NCBI RefSeq assembly: GCF_016055025.1
Contig: NZ_JAECVW010000005.1
Length of the DNA: 64,000 bases
DNA from: Thermoactinomyces intermedius
Lineage (GTDB): Bacteria > Bacillota > Bacilli > Thermoactinomycetales > Thermoactinomycetaceae
Strand: one strand, 5' to 3'
Positions 1 through 8,385 of this stretch are shown here, piece after piece. A program made the translations under genes and the position numbers. Position 1 is the first letter of the stretch. Each line of letters begins with the position of its first letter. The notes below the pieces were generated by a model. That model was given only the letters and a program-made list of their open reading frames with translations, was not told where the DNA came from and ran no database searches.

Positions 1-97
<97 letters not shown>

Positions 98-111
98 AAT
101 CAAACATCCTG

Positions 112-146
112 AACCCTCTTAAGCAAACTGCTTAAGAGGGTTTTTG
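112..146 (+). terminator. rho-independent terminator of the rRNA operon
   Basis: A perfect stem AACCCTCTTAAGCA pairing with TGCTTAAGAGGGTT around a three-base loop is followed by a T-rich tail. It lies 15 bases after the mature end of 5S rRNA. Confidence 0.9.
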
Positions 147-486
147 CTTTATTTGGCAAGGTTTTGCTTCACTTTTTGTCTTCAGGGGATTTCCGGATCC
201 ATTGAGGAACGCATAGGGTCCGGGATCAAAGAGGGAAATGATTTTACATTGAGGAAAGATGATTTTCTATTTCTGATGGTTTTTCATTTTTTTGATGATT
301 TTTCATTTTTTTCTGGTTCATGAGGAAATTCGGCCGATTGTGTATTGAAATCTGCGTCAGTCTTTTTTTCAGGGTCGGATCATGATGCAAAGACACATTT
401 TTTCGGGAAATCTTTGATAGTAATAGAAGAAAGGAAATGCGAAGCGGGGAATCCTTGCGGCGCTTGAGCCGGTTTTTTACATAACT

Positions 487-516
487 GTTTAAATATTGGT
501 GATTGTGGAGAAAATA
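487..516 (+). promoter_or_regulatory. putative sigma-F promoter of gin
   Basis: GTTTA at 487-491 and GGAGAAAATA at 507-516 are separated by 15 bases. Both match the published sigma-F consensus (GywTA, 15-base spacer, GgnrAnAnTw). The gin gene (csfB) of B. subtilis is transcribed by sigma-F, so site and gene support each other. The start point would lie near 523, upstream of the ATG at 547. Confidence 0.65.
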
Positions 517-546
517 TTGGGAAAGAGGAAAGAGGCAGGGGATTGC

Positions 547-741
547 ATGAATGAGAAAAAGGAGTGCATTGTTTGCCGGCAAAAAAGGGAACGCGGCATC
601 CATATATTGAATCGTTTCCTTTGCGATGATTGTGAAAAAGAAATTATTGAATCGGATTCCAATCATATTTTGTATACATATCTGGTTTGGAGAATGCGTT
701 TTTTAATCCATCAGGATACAGAAAAGGAATTGCACGGGTGA
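547..741 (+). CDS. gin: anti-sigma-G factor Gin (CsfB)
   Basis: This 64-residue protein has two CxxC pairs (CIVC near residue 8 and CDDC near residue 27) that form the zinc site of the Gin family, followed by a conserved RGIHxxxxFxC pattern. Gin of B. subtilis binds and inhibits sigma-G, and also late sigma-E activity, until engulfment is complete. The reading frame is open upstream to 496. The ATG at 547 is preferred because AGAGGCAGGGG lies just upstream and the likely sigma-F promoter overlaps the upstream extension. Position directly after an rRNA operon is as in B. subtilis. The genes xpaC and yaaN, which follow csfB in B. subtilis, are not present. Confidence 0.9.
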   Translation: MNEKKECIVCRQKRERGIHILNRFLCDDCEKEIIESDSNHILYTYLVWRMRFLIHQDTEKELHG

Positions 742-1309
742 GATTCATCCGGTCGGGGATTGGTTTGCGGTGGAAGGCATTCCTGCCTGAAGGAGGGTGA
801 ATCCCCGCATGATGTAAAAATCGTTGATTCACCGGCAAGAAAAAAGACAAAGGAGCAGGTAAAGGTCAAAGGCAAAGAATTGAAAAAACACCGGAAAAGA
901 AGGTTGACGAAAACTTGAACGATGGCTGTCAAAAACTGAAAAGATGGTTGCCGGAACCTCATGGAGGCCGTTGGTTATTGGTATAATAAGACGAAGTGTG
1001 TTTGGTGATGAATTGAAATGAACCGGTGATTCCATAGCCATGGGTGGTCATGTACCCGGATCTTGAAGGGCGAAGCAACAATCCGATGCAAAGAAAGAAC
1101 GGACCCATGAAAAAGGAACAGAACCGAAAAAACAGAAACGGTAAAGGATCAGGGCGCGTGGGCCTGAAGGAAGCACCGGTTACCCGGGTTGATGCCGTTT
1201 TTAAGCCCCAACATCGTTTTTTAACAAAACCATGTCTTTTTTACCGGACGGATCGTTCAATTGGACGGAAGATTTTGTTGCCGGGAAAAAGAAAAAGAGT
1301 GAAACGTTG
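742..1309 (+). other. gene-free stretch between gin and yaaO
   Basis: No recognisable gene is seen. The reading frame 1044-1310 could encode a very basic peptide; its stop codon touches the terminator at 1310, but it has no good ribosome site and no family resemblance. Arms CGGGGATT (754-761) and AATCCCCG (800-807) enclose a nested hairpin without a T-run. The stretch occupies the place of xpaC-yaaN in B. subtilis and may be decayed coding DNA or an unrecognised RNA. Confidence 0.4.
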
Positions 1310-1334
1310 AGACTTGAATGTTCAAGTCTTTTTT
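1310..1334 (+). terminator. rho-independent terminator before yaaO
   Basis: AGACTTGAA and TTCAAGTCT pair perfectly across a two-base loop, and a T-run follows. It sits only 10 bases before the yaaO ribosome site, so it either ends a transcript from the upstream gap or acts as an attenuator for yaaO. Confidence 0.75.
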
Positions 1335-1358
1335 CTTGTAAACGGAGGGAGAAAAAAT

Positions 1359-2774
1359 TTGGATCAGACGAGAGCGCCATTATTTGATGCATTAAAAAAA
1401 CATGTGGCACGGAAGTGGACCAATTTCCATGTGCCGGGCCATAAACAGGGGCAAATGTTTGACCGGGAAGCGTTGGTATGGTTTCATCCCGTTTTATCGA
1501 TGGATTTGACGGAAGTGGGGCAGCTGGATGATTTACACCAGCCGTCGGGGGTCATTCAAGAAGCCCAGCAGCTGGCGGCTGAAGCTTTTCGGGCAACAAC
1601 GACTTATTTTTTGGTGGGAGGTACGACCGCCGGCAACCTGGCCGCGATTTTGGCATGTTGTTCATCCGGGGATTCGGTGATTGTGCAGCGAAGCAGCCAT
1701 CAATCCGTGTTTCACGGCTGCATGTTGGCAGGAGCCAAGCCGGTTTATTTGAAGACCGGTTTCGATGAAAACGGCGTGGAAAAACCGGTTTCCCCCGGTG
1801 AAATTGAACGGATTTTAAAGGAAGATGATTCGGTGAAAGCGGTGGTCCTGACCAGTCCGTCCTACTATGGCAGGGTTCAACCAGTCCGGGAAATTGCACA
1901 GGTTTGCCACCGGTATCAGGTTCCGCTCATCGTGGATGAAGCCCATGGGGCGCATTTTGGATTTCACGAAGCACTGCCGCAGTCTGCTATGGATTTGGGA
2001 GCGGATATTGCCGTACAGTCCACCCATAAGATGTTGCCTTCCATGACCATGTCGTCCATGTTGCACTTGCAAGGAGAAAGGGTTTCCCCGGACGAAGTGA
2101 GTCACTGGCTGCGGGTGATTGAGTCAAGCAGCCCTTCTTATCCACTGATGGCCTCCTTGGATGTGACACGCCGGCTCATGGCAACAGAAGGGGAAAGACA
2201 CTTGGACCGTTTGTTAACCGACTTGGAATATTTCCGGGGAAATATCCAATCCCTTCAGTCTTTGTCCGAGCAAAAAGCGGATGATCCATTGAAATGCACC
2301 TTGACGGCCAATGGCAAAATAACGGGATATCAATTGGCCGATCAGCTGATACAGGAAGGCATTCATGTGGAATTGGCCGATCCGTCGGCCGTATTGTTTG
2401 TTTTTGGTCTGGGAACCACCCGGGAGGATTTGGAGAGCCTGTGGAAAGCTTTGAAAAAAATAGATCAATTTCTTGCAGGGATTCCTGCTTCCTCTGCCAA
2501 GGGTTTCTTTGCTTTTGCAACCCAAACGCAAAAAGTCCGTTTGCCACTGGCCGAACTTCGCCGCAGGCCATTTCGGGCGGTACCCTTAAGCGAAGCTGCG
2601 GGCAAGGTTGCCATGGAGATGGTGGTTCCTTATCCACCGGGGATTCCGGTGGTGCTGCCCGGAGAAACATGGACCCGGGAAGCGCAAGAAACCATTGAAA
2701 CCATTCTCCAAGGCGGCGGGCAAGTGCGGGGGGTTTCACAACATTTCAATCCCACCGTGAATGTGCTAACCTGA
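1359..2774 (+). CDS. yaaO: Orn/Lys/Arg decarboxylase family protein (YaaO type)
   Basis: A 471-residue PLP-dependent enzyme of the short fold-type-I group of basic amino-acid decarboxylases. The N-terminus carries the family pattern FHVPGHKQG (about residues 24-32). The PLP site is seen as VDEAHGAHFG and the Schiff-base lysine in QSTHKMLPSM. These enzymes decarboxylate lysine, arginine or ornithine to polyamine precursors; the substrate cannot be read from sequence. The TTG start at 1359 follows GGAGGGAG with normal spacing; an upstream in-frame ATG at 1314 lies inside the terminator hairpin and is not used. As in B. subtilis, the gene precedes tmk. Confidence 0.87.
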   Translation: MDQTRAPLFDALKKHVARKWTNFHVPGHKQGQMFDREALVWFHPVLSMDLTEVGQLDDLHQPSGVIQEAQQLAAEAFRATTTYFLVGGTTAGNLAAILACCSSGDSVIVQRSSHQSVFHGCMLAGAKPVYLKTGFDENGVEKPVSPGEIERILKEDDSVKAVVLTSPSYYGRVQPVREIAQVCHRYQVPLIVDEAHGAHFGFHEALPQSAMDLGADIAVQSTHKMLPSMTMSSMLHLQGERVSPDEVSHWLRVIESSSPSYPLMASLDVTRRLMATEGERHLDRLLTDLEYFRGNIQSLQSLSEQKADDPLKCTLTANGKITGYQLADQLIQEGIHVELADPSAVLFVFGLGTTREDLESLWKALKKIDQFLAGIPASSAKGFFAFATQTQKVRLPLAELRRRPFRAVPLSEAAGKVAMEMVVPYPPGIPVVLPGETWTREAQETIETILQGGGQVRGVSQHFNPTVNVLT

Positions 2775-2808
2775 ATACGTTGAGCCAAGCGCAGGATGGA
2801 GGAGAACA

Positions 2809-3435
2809 ATGAAAGGAAAGTTTATTACTTTTGAAGGTCCGGAAGGAGCCGGAAAAACAACCCAAATCAAGCGGGTTCACCAATATTTGCAAAAGCGGGG
2901 GGTTCCTTGCCTGATGGTGCGCGAACCCGGCGGGACCATTATCGGGGATCGTGTGCGGGAAATCTTGCTCGATCCCGGCCGGAGTGAAATGAAATGGAAA
3001 ACCGAGGTGTTGTTGTATGCTTCTTCTCGTGCCCAGCTTGTCAATGAAGTGATCCGCCCCCATTTGGATCAGGGATTTGTGGTGCTTTGTGACCGCTACA
3101 TTGATTCAAGCTTGGCTTATCAAGGTTACGGGGCTGAAAAAGATGTGGAGGAAGTGAGAAAACTGAACCAATGGGCCACGGACGGGTTGATGCCGGACCG
3201 TACGTATTTGCTCGACATCCCGGTGGAAGTGGGCCGGAAACGGCTGTTGAGCCGCGGAGAGAAGAAGGATCGCATGGAGTTGAAAGAGAAAATGTTTCAT
3301 GAACGGGTCCGCAAAGGGTTCCGACAAATAGCTTCGGAAGAACCGTCCCGCTTTTGCACCATCCGTGCGGAACAGTCCGGTGACAAAGTGTTTCAGGAGA
3401 TCGTGGAGGATCTGAATGCACGGTTCTTCCGTTAA
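2809..3435 (+). CDS. tmk: thymidylate kinase
   Basis: A 208-residue kinase that phosphorylates dTMP to dTDP. The P-loop GPEGAGKTT lies at residues 10-18, the DR(Y/H) motif of the family is seen as LCDRYIDSSLAYQG near residue 90, and the LID region follows. GGAGGAGAAC precedes the ATG. In B. subtilis tmk is followed by darA, yaaR and holB before ricT. Here the next gene is ricT after 260 bases, so the usual operon is interrupted. Confidence 0.96.
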   Translation: MKGKFITFEGPEGAGKTTQIKRVHQYLQKRGVPCLMVREPGGTIIGDRVREILLDPGRSEMKWKTEVLLYASSRAQLVNEVIRPHLDQGFVVLCDRYIDSSLAYQGYGAEKDVEEVRKLNQWATDGLMPDRTYLLDIPVEVGRKRLLSRGEKKDRMELKEKMFHERVRKGFRQIASEEPSRFCTIRAEQSGDKVFQEIVEDLNARFFR

Positions 3436-3695
3436 TCTGAAATAGAATTTGCTCAACTTTTATCATCGATGATAAAATGTTATCAAAGGCTCTGAGCACT
3501 GGTTTGTGCAAAGCTTTTGGAACCAGATAACCAAACGGTTGCATAAGATTCCTAACGCGTTGAGATAGATTTTTTCCGTGCTTGTTGCAAAACAGGTGAT
3601 GTTTGCCGCTTGCCTGACCGGCGGATGACTGGCCGATATGCAACCTCTGGCCATACTGGTCTTCAGGGTATTGGCTGTTCAGGAGGGATTGCTGC
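3436..3695 (+). other. 260-base gap where darA-yaaR-holB would be expected
   Basis: No open frame here matches the PII-like c-di-AMP receptor DarA, YaaR or the DNA polymerase III delta-prime subunit HolB. On the minus strand a 63-codon frame (3463-3654) has no recognisable match. The last 15 bases hold the strong ribosome site of ricT. The rest shows no obvious terminator or promoter. Confidence 0.5.
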
Positions 3696-4526
3696 ATGCA
3701 AAAAGTAATAGGTGTCCGCTTCCGACAAGCGGGTAAAATATATTTTTTTGATCCACTCGATTTCGAGGTGAAACGCGGAAATTACGTGATTGTGGAAACG
3801 GTTCGCGGAATCGAATACGGACAAGTGGTTTCCGGCATACGCTATGTAAAAGATGACGAGGTGGTTTTGCCGCTGAAACCGGTGATCCGGATTGCCACAG
3901 AACAAGACAAAAAGCAAGTGGAAGAGAATCAAAAGGCAGCAAAATCAGCAATGGGAGTCTGCCTGGAGAAAATACGCAATCACGGGTTGGAAATGAAACT
4001 CGTGGATGCCGAATATACATTTGACCGGAATAAAATCATTTTTTATTTTACAGCAGACGGTCGGGTGGACTTCCGGGAATTGGTGCGGGATTTGGCTGCC
4101 GTTTTTCGGACCCGCATTGAACTGCGCCAAATCGGAGTCCGGGATGAAGCGAAGATGCTCGGGGGATTGGGGCCTTGCGGCCGGGTTCTCTGTTGCTCCT
4201 CCTTTTTGGGGGACTTTGAACCGGTTTCGATCAAGATGGCCAAAGATCAAAACCTTTCATTAAATCCGGCCAAAATATCCGGGTTGTGCGGCCGGTTGAT
4301 GTGTTGCCTCAAATTTGAAAATGAGGTGTATGCAGAGGCAAAACAGCTCCTGCCCGATTTGGGCGAACAGGTCGTCACCAAAGAAGGAATGGGTAAAGTG
4401 GTATCGTTAAACATGCTGGAGCGCCGGGTTCTGGTGGAACTGGCGGATACCGGCGCCATGGTTGAATTTGACATTGAGGATATTACCATCGGCGAATCTC
4501 CGCAGGCCAGCGGAATGAAATCATAA
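3696..4526 (+). CDS. ricT: RicT/YaaT, PSP1 domain protein of the RicAFT complex
   Basis: A 276-residue PSP1-domain protein. In B. subtilis it forms the RicA-RicF-RicT complex, which carries iron-sulphur clusters, acts with RNase Y in mRNA processing and promotes sporulation, competence and biofilm formation. The cysteines are present in LGPCGRVLCCSSF (about residues 155-167) and LCGRLMCCLKFE (about 197-208). AGGAGGGATTGCTGC precedes the ATG. yabA follows 47 bases downstream, as in B. subtilis. Confidence 0.95.
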   Translation: MQKVIGVRFRQAGKIYFFDPLDFEVKRGNYVIVETVRGIEYGQVVSGIRYVKDDEVVLPLKPVIRIATEQDKKQVEENQKAAKSAMGVCLEKIRNHGLEMKLVDAEYTFDRNKIIFYFTADGRVDFRELVRDLAAVFRTRIELRQIGVRDEAKMLGGLGPCGRVLCCSSFLGDFEPVSIKMAKDQNLSLNPAKISGLCGRLMCCLKFENEVYAEAKQLLPDLGEQVVTKEGMGKVVSLNMLERRVLVELADTGAMVEFDIEDITIGESPQASGMKS

Positions 4527-4573
4527 ATGAAAAAATCTTAACCGTTTTTGGTGATTGAACGAGGTGGGGGGGC

Positions 4574-4939
4574 TTGGACAAGGAAGAAATCTTCAAACGG
4601 ATCGCGCGTGTCGAAGAACAAATCGGCGAATTATATATCGAATTGGGCGGTCTGAAAGAGCAGATTGTGGAATTGATCGAAGACAACACTCGGCTGGTTA
4701 TGGAAAATCAACGGTTGCAGGAAAAAGAAGAAGCCAGGGTTCTGGTATCAAACCGGGATCAAACCCAGGCGGAAAACGAGGAACAAGACGAAGAAGACAT
4801 TGGACAAGGAGTCCATCATCTGGTGGATTTATACGATGAAGGATTTCATATTTGCAATGTTCACTACGGTCGTATGCGCGGTGAAGGGGATTGCCTGTTT
4901 TGCATTGCCTTTCTCAATAAATCATCGAAAGAAAAATGA
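4574..4939 (+). CDS. yabA: replication initiation control protein YabA
   Basis: A 121-residue protein with the two-part YabA build: an N-terminal coiled coil (residues 1-60, with the VEEQIGELYIEL and LKEQIVELIEDN heptads) and a C-terminal zinc domain with the CNVHYGRMRGEGDCLFC cysteine pattern. In B. subtilis it bridges DnaA and DnaN and restrains replication initiation. The start is TTG at 4574 after GAGGTGGGGGG. A terminator follows immediately. Confidence 0.95.
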   Translation: MDKEEIFKRIARVEEQIGELYIELGGLKEQIVELIEDNTRLVMENQRLQEKEEARVLVSNRDQTQAENEEQDEEDIGQGVHHLVDLYDEGFHICNVHYGRMRGEGDCLFCIAFLNKSSKEK

Positions 4940-4962
4940 CGCCGGGATCCCGGCGTTTTTTT
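4940..4962 (+). terminator. rho-independent terminator after yabA
   Basis: CGCCGGG and CCCGGCG form a tight seven-base-pair hairpin followed by T7. Confidence 0.85.
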
Positions 4963-4980
4963 ATGCGGAGAGGGGAAAAA

Positions 4981-5268
4981 ATGTCCGAACCTTATGTCGT
5001 TTATATCCTGGAATGCAGTGACGGAACGTTGTATACGGGAATCACCAATCGTTTAAAGCAAAGAATGAAATCCCATCAACAGGGGAAAGGTGCCAAATAT
5101 ACACGCGGGCGGTTGCCCGTCCGGTTACGTTATGTGGAAAGAGGGGGCGATAAATCTTGGGCTTTGAAACGGGAAAGAGAAATCAAAAAAATGTCCAAGC
5201 AAAAGAAGTGGGAATTAATCCAAAAAAGGGGAGTCGCGGATGGAGATTCAAAAGAGTTTCATGAATGA
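4981..5268 (+). CDS. yazA: GIY-YIG domain protein (YazA/UPF0213)
   Basis: A 95-residue single-domain GIY-YIG nuclease-like protein. The motif appears as YVVYILECSDGTLYTGIT at residues 5-22 with the conserved downstream Arg and Lys residues (LKQRMKSHQQGKGAKYTRGR). Members of UPF0213 are small and of unproven cellular role. AGAGGGGAAAA precedes the ATG. The end overlaps the start of rsmI by 29 bases, so the two are probably translationally coupled. Confidence 0.9.
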   Translation: MSEPYVVYILECSDGTLYTGITNRLKQRMKSHQQGKGAKYTRGRLPVRLRYVERGGDKSWALKREREIKKMSKQKKWELIQKRGVADGDSKEFHE

Positions 5269-6133
5269 AGGACAAGAGGGAACGCTTTTTGTTGTCGGAA
5301 CCCCGATCGGCAATTTAAATGATTTCAGTCCGAGGGCACGCGAAATCCTGGAGCAAGTGGATATCATCGCGGCGGAAGACACACGCCACACCCGCAAGTT
5401 GCTCAGCGCGTTCGGGATCCGTGGATCCCTGGTCAGTTACCACGAGCATAACAAGCAATCCAGAGAACCGGAACTCATCCAAAAGCTGATGGATGGCAAA
5501 AGCATTGCGCTGGTCAGCGATGCGGGCATGCCCGGTATTTCCGATCCCGGCGAACCGCTCATCCAAAAGGCGGTCAGCCGGGGGATTCCCGTCGTTCCGG
5601 TTCCCGGTCCCAATGCGGCTGTCTCTGCTCTGGTGGCATCGGGGCTTCCCACACAACCGTTTGTTTTTATCGGCTTTTTGCCCAGGGGAAAAAAGGAACG
5701 GAAGAAGGAGTTGGAAAGCTGGCGCCTGATTCCGGCCACCCTGATCTTTTACGAAGCCCCCCACCGGTTGCCGGAGATGTTGAAAGATCTGTTGGAGGTT
5801 CTGGGAGACAGGAATGTGGCCATTTGCCGTGAACTGACCAAAAAACACGAAGAATGGTTGAGGGGCAAATTGAGTGACGGACTGGATTATTTCAAGGAGA
5901 AGAAAGCGCGGGGGGAATTTACGGTTGTGGTGGAAGGAGCGGACCTTTCCCGGGTGGAAGGGACGGAGCCGGAAGAAGAATGGCGTTCGTGGACCATTCA
6001 TGAACATGTCGAAAAATATCTCGGGCAGGGATGGACAAAGAAAGAAGCGGTGAAGCAAGTGGCCCGGGAACGTTCCCTGCCCAAGCGGGAAGTGTACAAT
6101 GCTTACCACAAAGACGAACCCGATGTGGAATAA
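5240..6133 (+). CDS. rsmI: 16S rRNA (cytidine(1402)-2'-O)-methyltransferase
   Basis: A 297-residue SAM-dependent enzyme of the tetrapyrrole-methylase fold that 2'-O-methylates C1402 of 16S rRNA. Family motifs are clear: LFVVGTPIGNLND (residues 14-26), AAEDTRHTRKLL, VSDAGMPGISDPG and VPGPNAAVSALVASG. The ATG at 5240 follows GGGGAG; a second in-frame ATG at 5261 would remove seven residues ahead of the conserved region. It overlaps yazA, as is usual in this neighbourhood. Confidence 0.95.
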   Translation: MEIQKSFMNEGQEGTLFVVGTPIGNLNDFSPRAREILEQVDIIAAEDTRHTRKLLSAFGIRGSLVSYHEHNKQSREPELIQKLMDGKSIALVSDAGMPGISDPGEPLIQKAVSRGIPVVPVPGPNAAVSALVASGLPTQPFVFIGFLPRGKKERKKELESWRLIPATLIFYEAPHRLPEMLKDLLEVLGDRNVAICRELTKKHEEWLRGKLSDGLDYFKEKKARGEFTVVVEGADLSRVEGTEPEEEWRSWTIHEHVEKYLGQGWTKKEAVKQVARERSLPKREVYNAYHKDEPDVE

Positions 6134-6252
6134 ATCCGGCTGGAATGGAGCAGACAAAAAAGAAAAAAGCAAAGTAAATTCCAGTGGCATGTCCGTTTCA
6201 TGTATAATTGAAGCGATAAAGGAAGCGGTTTTTATTTTTGGAGGTGAATCGT

Positions 6253-7740
6253 TTGAAGAAAAAAGGAGTGCTTCTTGGTTCTTTACAGCGAATCGGGAAG
6301 TCATTCATGTTGCCGATTGCCGTTCTTCCGGCCGCCGGGATTTTGATGGGTTTCGGCGCGTTATTTACGAACCGGGAATATTTTGCGGAAGGATCGGTTC
6401 CGTATTTTATCGGCGAAGTTTTTAATGCCGGAGGCAGTGCCATTTTTGACAACCTCGCCCTGTTATTTGCCATCGGGGTGGCCCTCGGATTGACGGGGAA
6501 TGCCGGCGCATCCGCGTTGGCGGCGGTTGTCGGCTATTTTCTGATGAGCAAAGTGGTTTCCCTCGGCAGTACCGAATCGATGGAGTTAAACACGGGAGTG
6601 CTGGGCGGAATCATCGCCGGGGCCATTGCCGCTTATATGTACAATCGCTATCACGATATAAAACTGCCGGACTGGCTGCAATTCTTTGGCGGCAAGCGTT
6701 TTGTCCCCATTGTCACTTCCCTTGTCATGGTTTTGGTCGGTCTCATCTTTTTGGTGGTTTGGCCGCCTGTTCAACAGGCGATCAATGCCGGCGGTAACTG
6801 GATTATCCGGCAAGGAGCCATCGGACTTTTCTTGTACGGGGTGTTTAACCGTCTGCTGATTCCTTTCGGACTGCATCATATTTTAAATACATTGGTCTGG
6901 TTTAACATTGGTGAATACACGACCGCAGCCGGCAATGTGGTCACCGGGGACATCCCCCGTTTCTTTGCTCACGATCCGTCCGCCGGAATCTTTATGACCG
7001 GTTTTTATCCCATTTTGATGTTTGCGCTGCCGGCCGCATGTTTTGCCATGCTGCATGAAGTAAAGCCAGAACGGCGCAAACTGGTTTCGGGGATTTTGAT
7101 CAGTGCGGCGCTGACGGCCTTGATCACCGGAATCACCGAACCCATTGAGTTCTCGTTTATGTTTGTCGCTCCTTTTCTTTATGTCATTCATGCCATTCTT
7201 ACCGGAACTTCCATGGCAGTGGTTTACCTGCTTGGCATCCGTCACGGATTTTCCTTTTCAGCCGGGGGCATTGACTTTTTCCTGAACATGCATCTGGCAA
7301 CCAAACCGTGGCTGTTGGCATTGGTCGGGATCATTTATGCCGTGATTTATTATGTGGTGTTCCGCTTGTTAATCCGTTGGATGAACCTGAAAACGCCGGG
7401 GCGTGAAGATGAGGCGGAAGACGGCGGGGAGAAACAAAAACAGGCCCGGTCCGATGAAGACGAATTGGCGAAGCAAGTTTTGGCAGCCATCGGCGGGAAA
7501 GAGAACATCGACCAATTGGATGCTTGCATCACCCGGTTAAGGATGACCGTGAAAGACGAAGACAAAGTGGATGAGGAACAATTGAAAAAACTGGGGGCTT
7601 CCGGAGTGATCAAAGTGGGTTCCGGGAACTTTCAGGTCGTTTTCGGAACCAAATCCGAACGATTAAAAGACCGGATCTTGCAATGGATCCAAACCGAAGA
7701 GCAGCAAGAAACCGGGGAAAAACCGGAGGAAAATCAATAA
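6253..7740 (+). CDS. nagE: PTS permease EIICB, N-acetylglucosamine type
   Basis: A 495-residue membrane permease of the phosphotransferase system. Residues 1-375 are the EIIC domain with about ten membrane segments, the GITEPIEF signature and the GLHHILN motif. Residues 400-480 are the EIIB domain with the phosphorylated cysteine in LDACITRLRMTV. There is no EIIA domain, so an EIIA from elsewhere must donate phosphate. The pattern FNRLLIPFGLHH and the short DIPRFFAHDPSAGIFMTGF loop look more like NagP (GlcNAc) than PtsG (glucose). The TTG start at 6253 follows GGAGGTGAATCG. The gene is not in this place in B. subtilis. Confidence 0.82.
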   Translation: MKKKGVLLGSLQRIGKSFMLPIAVLPAAGILMGFGALFTNREYFAEGSVPYFIGEVFNAGGSAIFDNLALLFAIGVALGLTGNAGASALAAVVGYFLMSKVVSLGSTESMELNTGVLGGIIAGAIAAYMYNRYHDIKLPDWLQFFGGKRFVPIVTSLVMVLVGLIFLVVWPPVQQAINAGGNWIIRQGAIGLFLYGVFNRLLIPFGLHHILNTLVWFNIGEYTTAAGNVVTGDIPRFFAHDPSAGIFMTGFYPILMFALPAACFAMLHEVKPERRKLVSGILISAALTALITGITEPIEFSFMFVAPFLYVIHAILTGTSMAVVYLLGIRHGFSFSAGGIDFFLNMHLATKPWLLALVGIIYAVIYYVVFRLLIRWMNLKTPGREDEAEDGGEKQKQARSDEDELAKQVLAAIGGKENIDQLDACITRLRMTVKDEDKVDEEQLKKLGASGVIKVGSGNFQVVFGTKSERLKDRILQWIQTEEQQETGEKPEENQ

Positions 7741-7746
7741 CAGGCA

Positions 7747-7786
7747 TAAAAAAAAGCGAGGTTCAACAAGTGAGCCTCGCTTTATC
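7747..7786. terminator. bidirectional terminator between nagE-like gene and abrB
   Basis: AAAGCGAGG and CCTCGCTTT form a stem around 13 bases. The A-run on the left makes a strong T-run for minus-strand transcription from abrB, and a shorter T-run serves the plus strand. Confidence 0.8.
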
Positions 7787-7997
7787 ATCAACGTTTAATG
7801 CAAAATGGATTGCGGCATCCAATTGGCAAACTTTTGGAACAACAAAGAAATCATTTCCGTAACCCTGTATTTTTTATATGTATGTGGTCGGATGATGATT
7901 GCTAAATTGAAACAAAGAAGTGAAATTCTATCATTCAAGCGGGAAAGCACGTGAGTCAAGAGGAATGGAAATGATTTTGTTTATAACAAATTTTTCC

Positions 7998-8270
7998 TTA
8001 GTCTGCATAGACTTTTTCACCATGGATCATCTGATACATCTCTTCGATGCATTTTTTGCTGACTACTTTATTTTTATAGCGAACGGTATCTTCCACTTCG
8101 CCGCTGAAAATGCAAGCGGGTTCATATTTTTTCAGAACAATCCGTTCACCGTCGACATAAATTTCCAGGGCGTCTTTTTCGCCAATTCCCAGTGTTCGAC
8201 GTAATTCGATGGGTATAACAACACGGCCAAGTTCGTCTACCTTACGTACAATGCCCGTAGATTTTAACAT
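7998..8270 (-). CDS. abrB: transition-state regulator AbrB
   Basis: A 90-residue DNA-binding protein. The N-terminal half is the swapped-hairpin AbrB domain (GIVRKVDELGRVVIPIELRR, residues 6-25). In Bacillus AbrB represses post-exponential genes and is itself shut off by Spo0A~P. The C-terminal half (about residues 55-90) is unlike B. subtilis AbrB and carries a cysteine (KKCIEEMYQM), so multimerisation may differ. It is transcribed opposite to its neighbours, as in B. subtilis. GAGAGGAGA precedes the ATG. SpoVT in this window (29756) shares the N-terminal domain. Confidence 0.93.
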   Translation of the reverse strand: MLKSTGIVRKVDELGRVVIPIELRRTLGIGEKDALEIYVDGERIVLKKYEPACIFSGEVEDTVRYKNKVVSKKCIEEMYQMIHGEKVYAD

Positions 8271-8335
8271 TTTCCGAATCTCCTCTCAACGAAATCTGGT
8301 TTTGGGAAATTTTTCTCTTTGAATTGACGTCAAAT

Positions 8336-8385
8336 TTCGACATCGACGTTAAGTTCATCATACCAACGATTCCCATAACAGTCAA
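8336..8385 (-). promoter_or_regulatory. abrB sigma-A promoter with Spo0A box
   Basis: On the minus strand TTGACT (8385-8380) and TATGAT (8362-8357) are spaced by exactly 17 bases. The box TGTCGAA (8342-8336), a perfect core of the Spo0A target TGNCGAA, lies just downstream of the expected start point. A palindrome TTGACGTCAA follows at 8324-8333. In B. subtilis Spo0A represses abrB from boxes downstream of the start, so the arrangement is conserved. Confidence 0.75.

Noticed and set aside
1044..1310. 88-codon basic reading frame before the terminator at 1310
   Set aside because: No good ribosome site, no recognisable family, and unusual composition; kept only as part of the gap description.
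3463..3654. 63-codon minus-strand frame as a transposase remnant explaining loss of holB
   Set aside because: No transposase motif or terminal inverted repeat could be recognised.
7920..8204. 94-codon plus-strand frame
   Set aside because: It is the complement of abrB.
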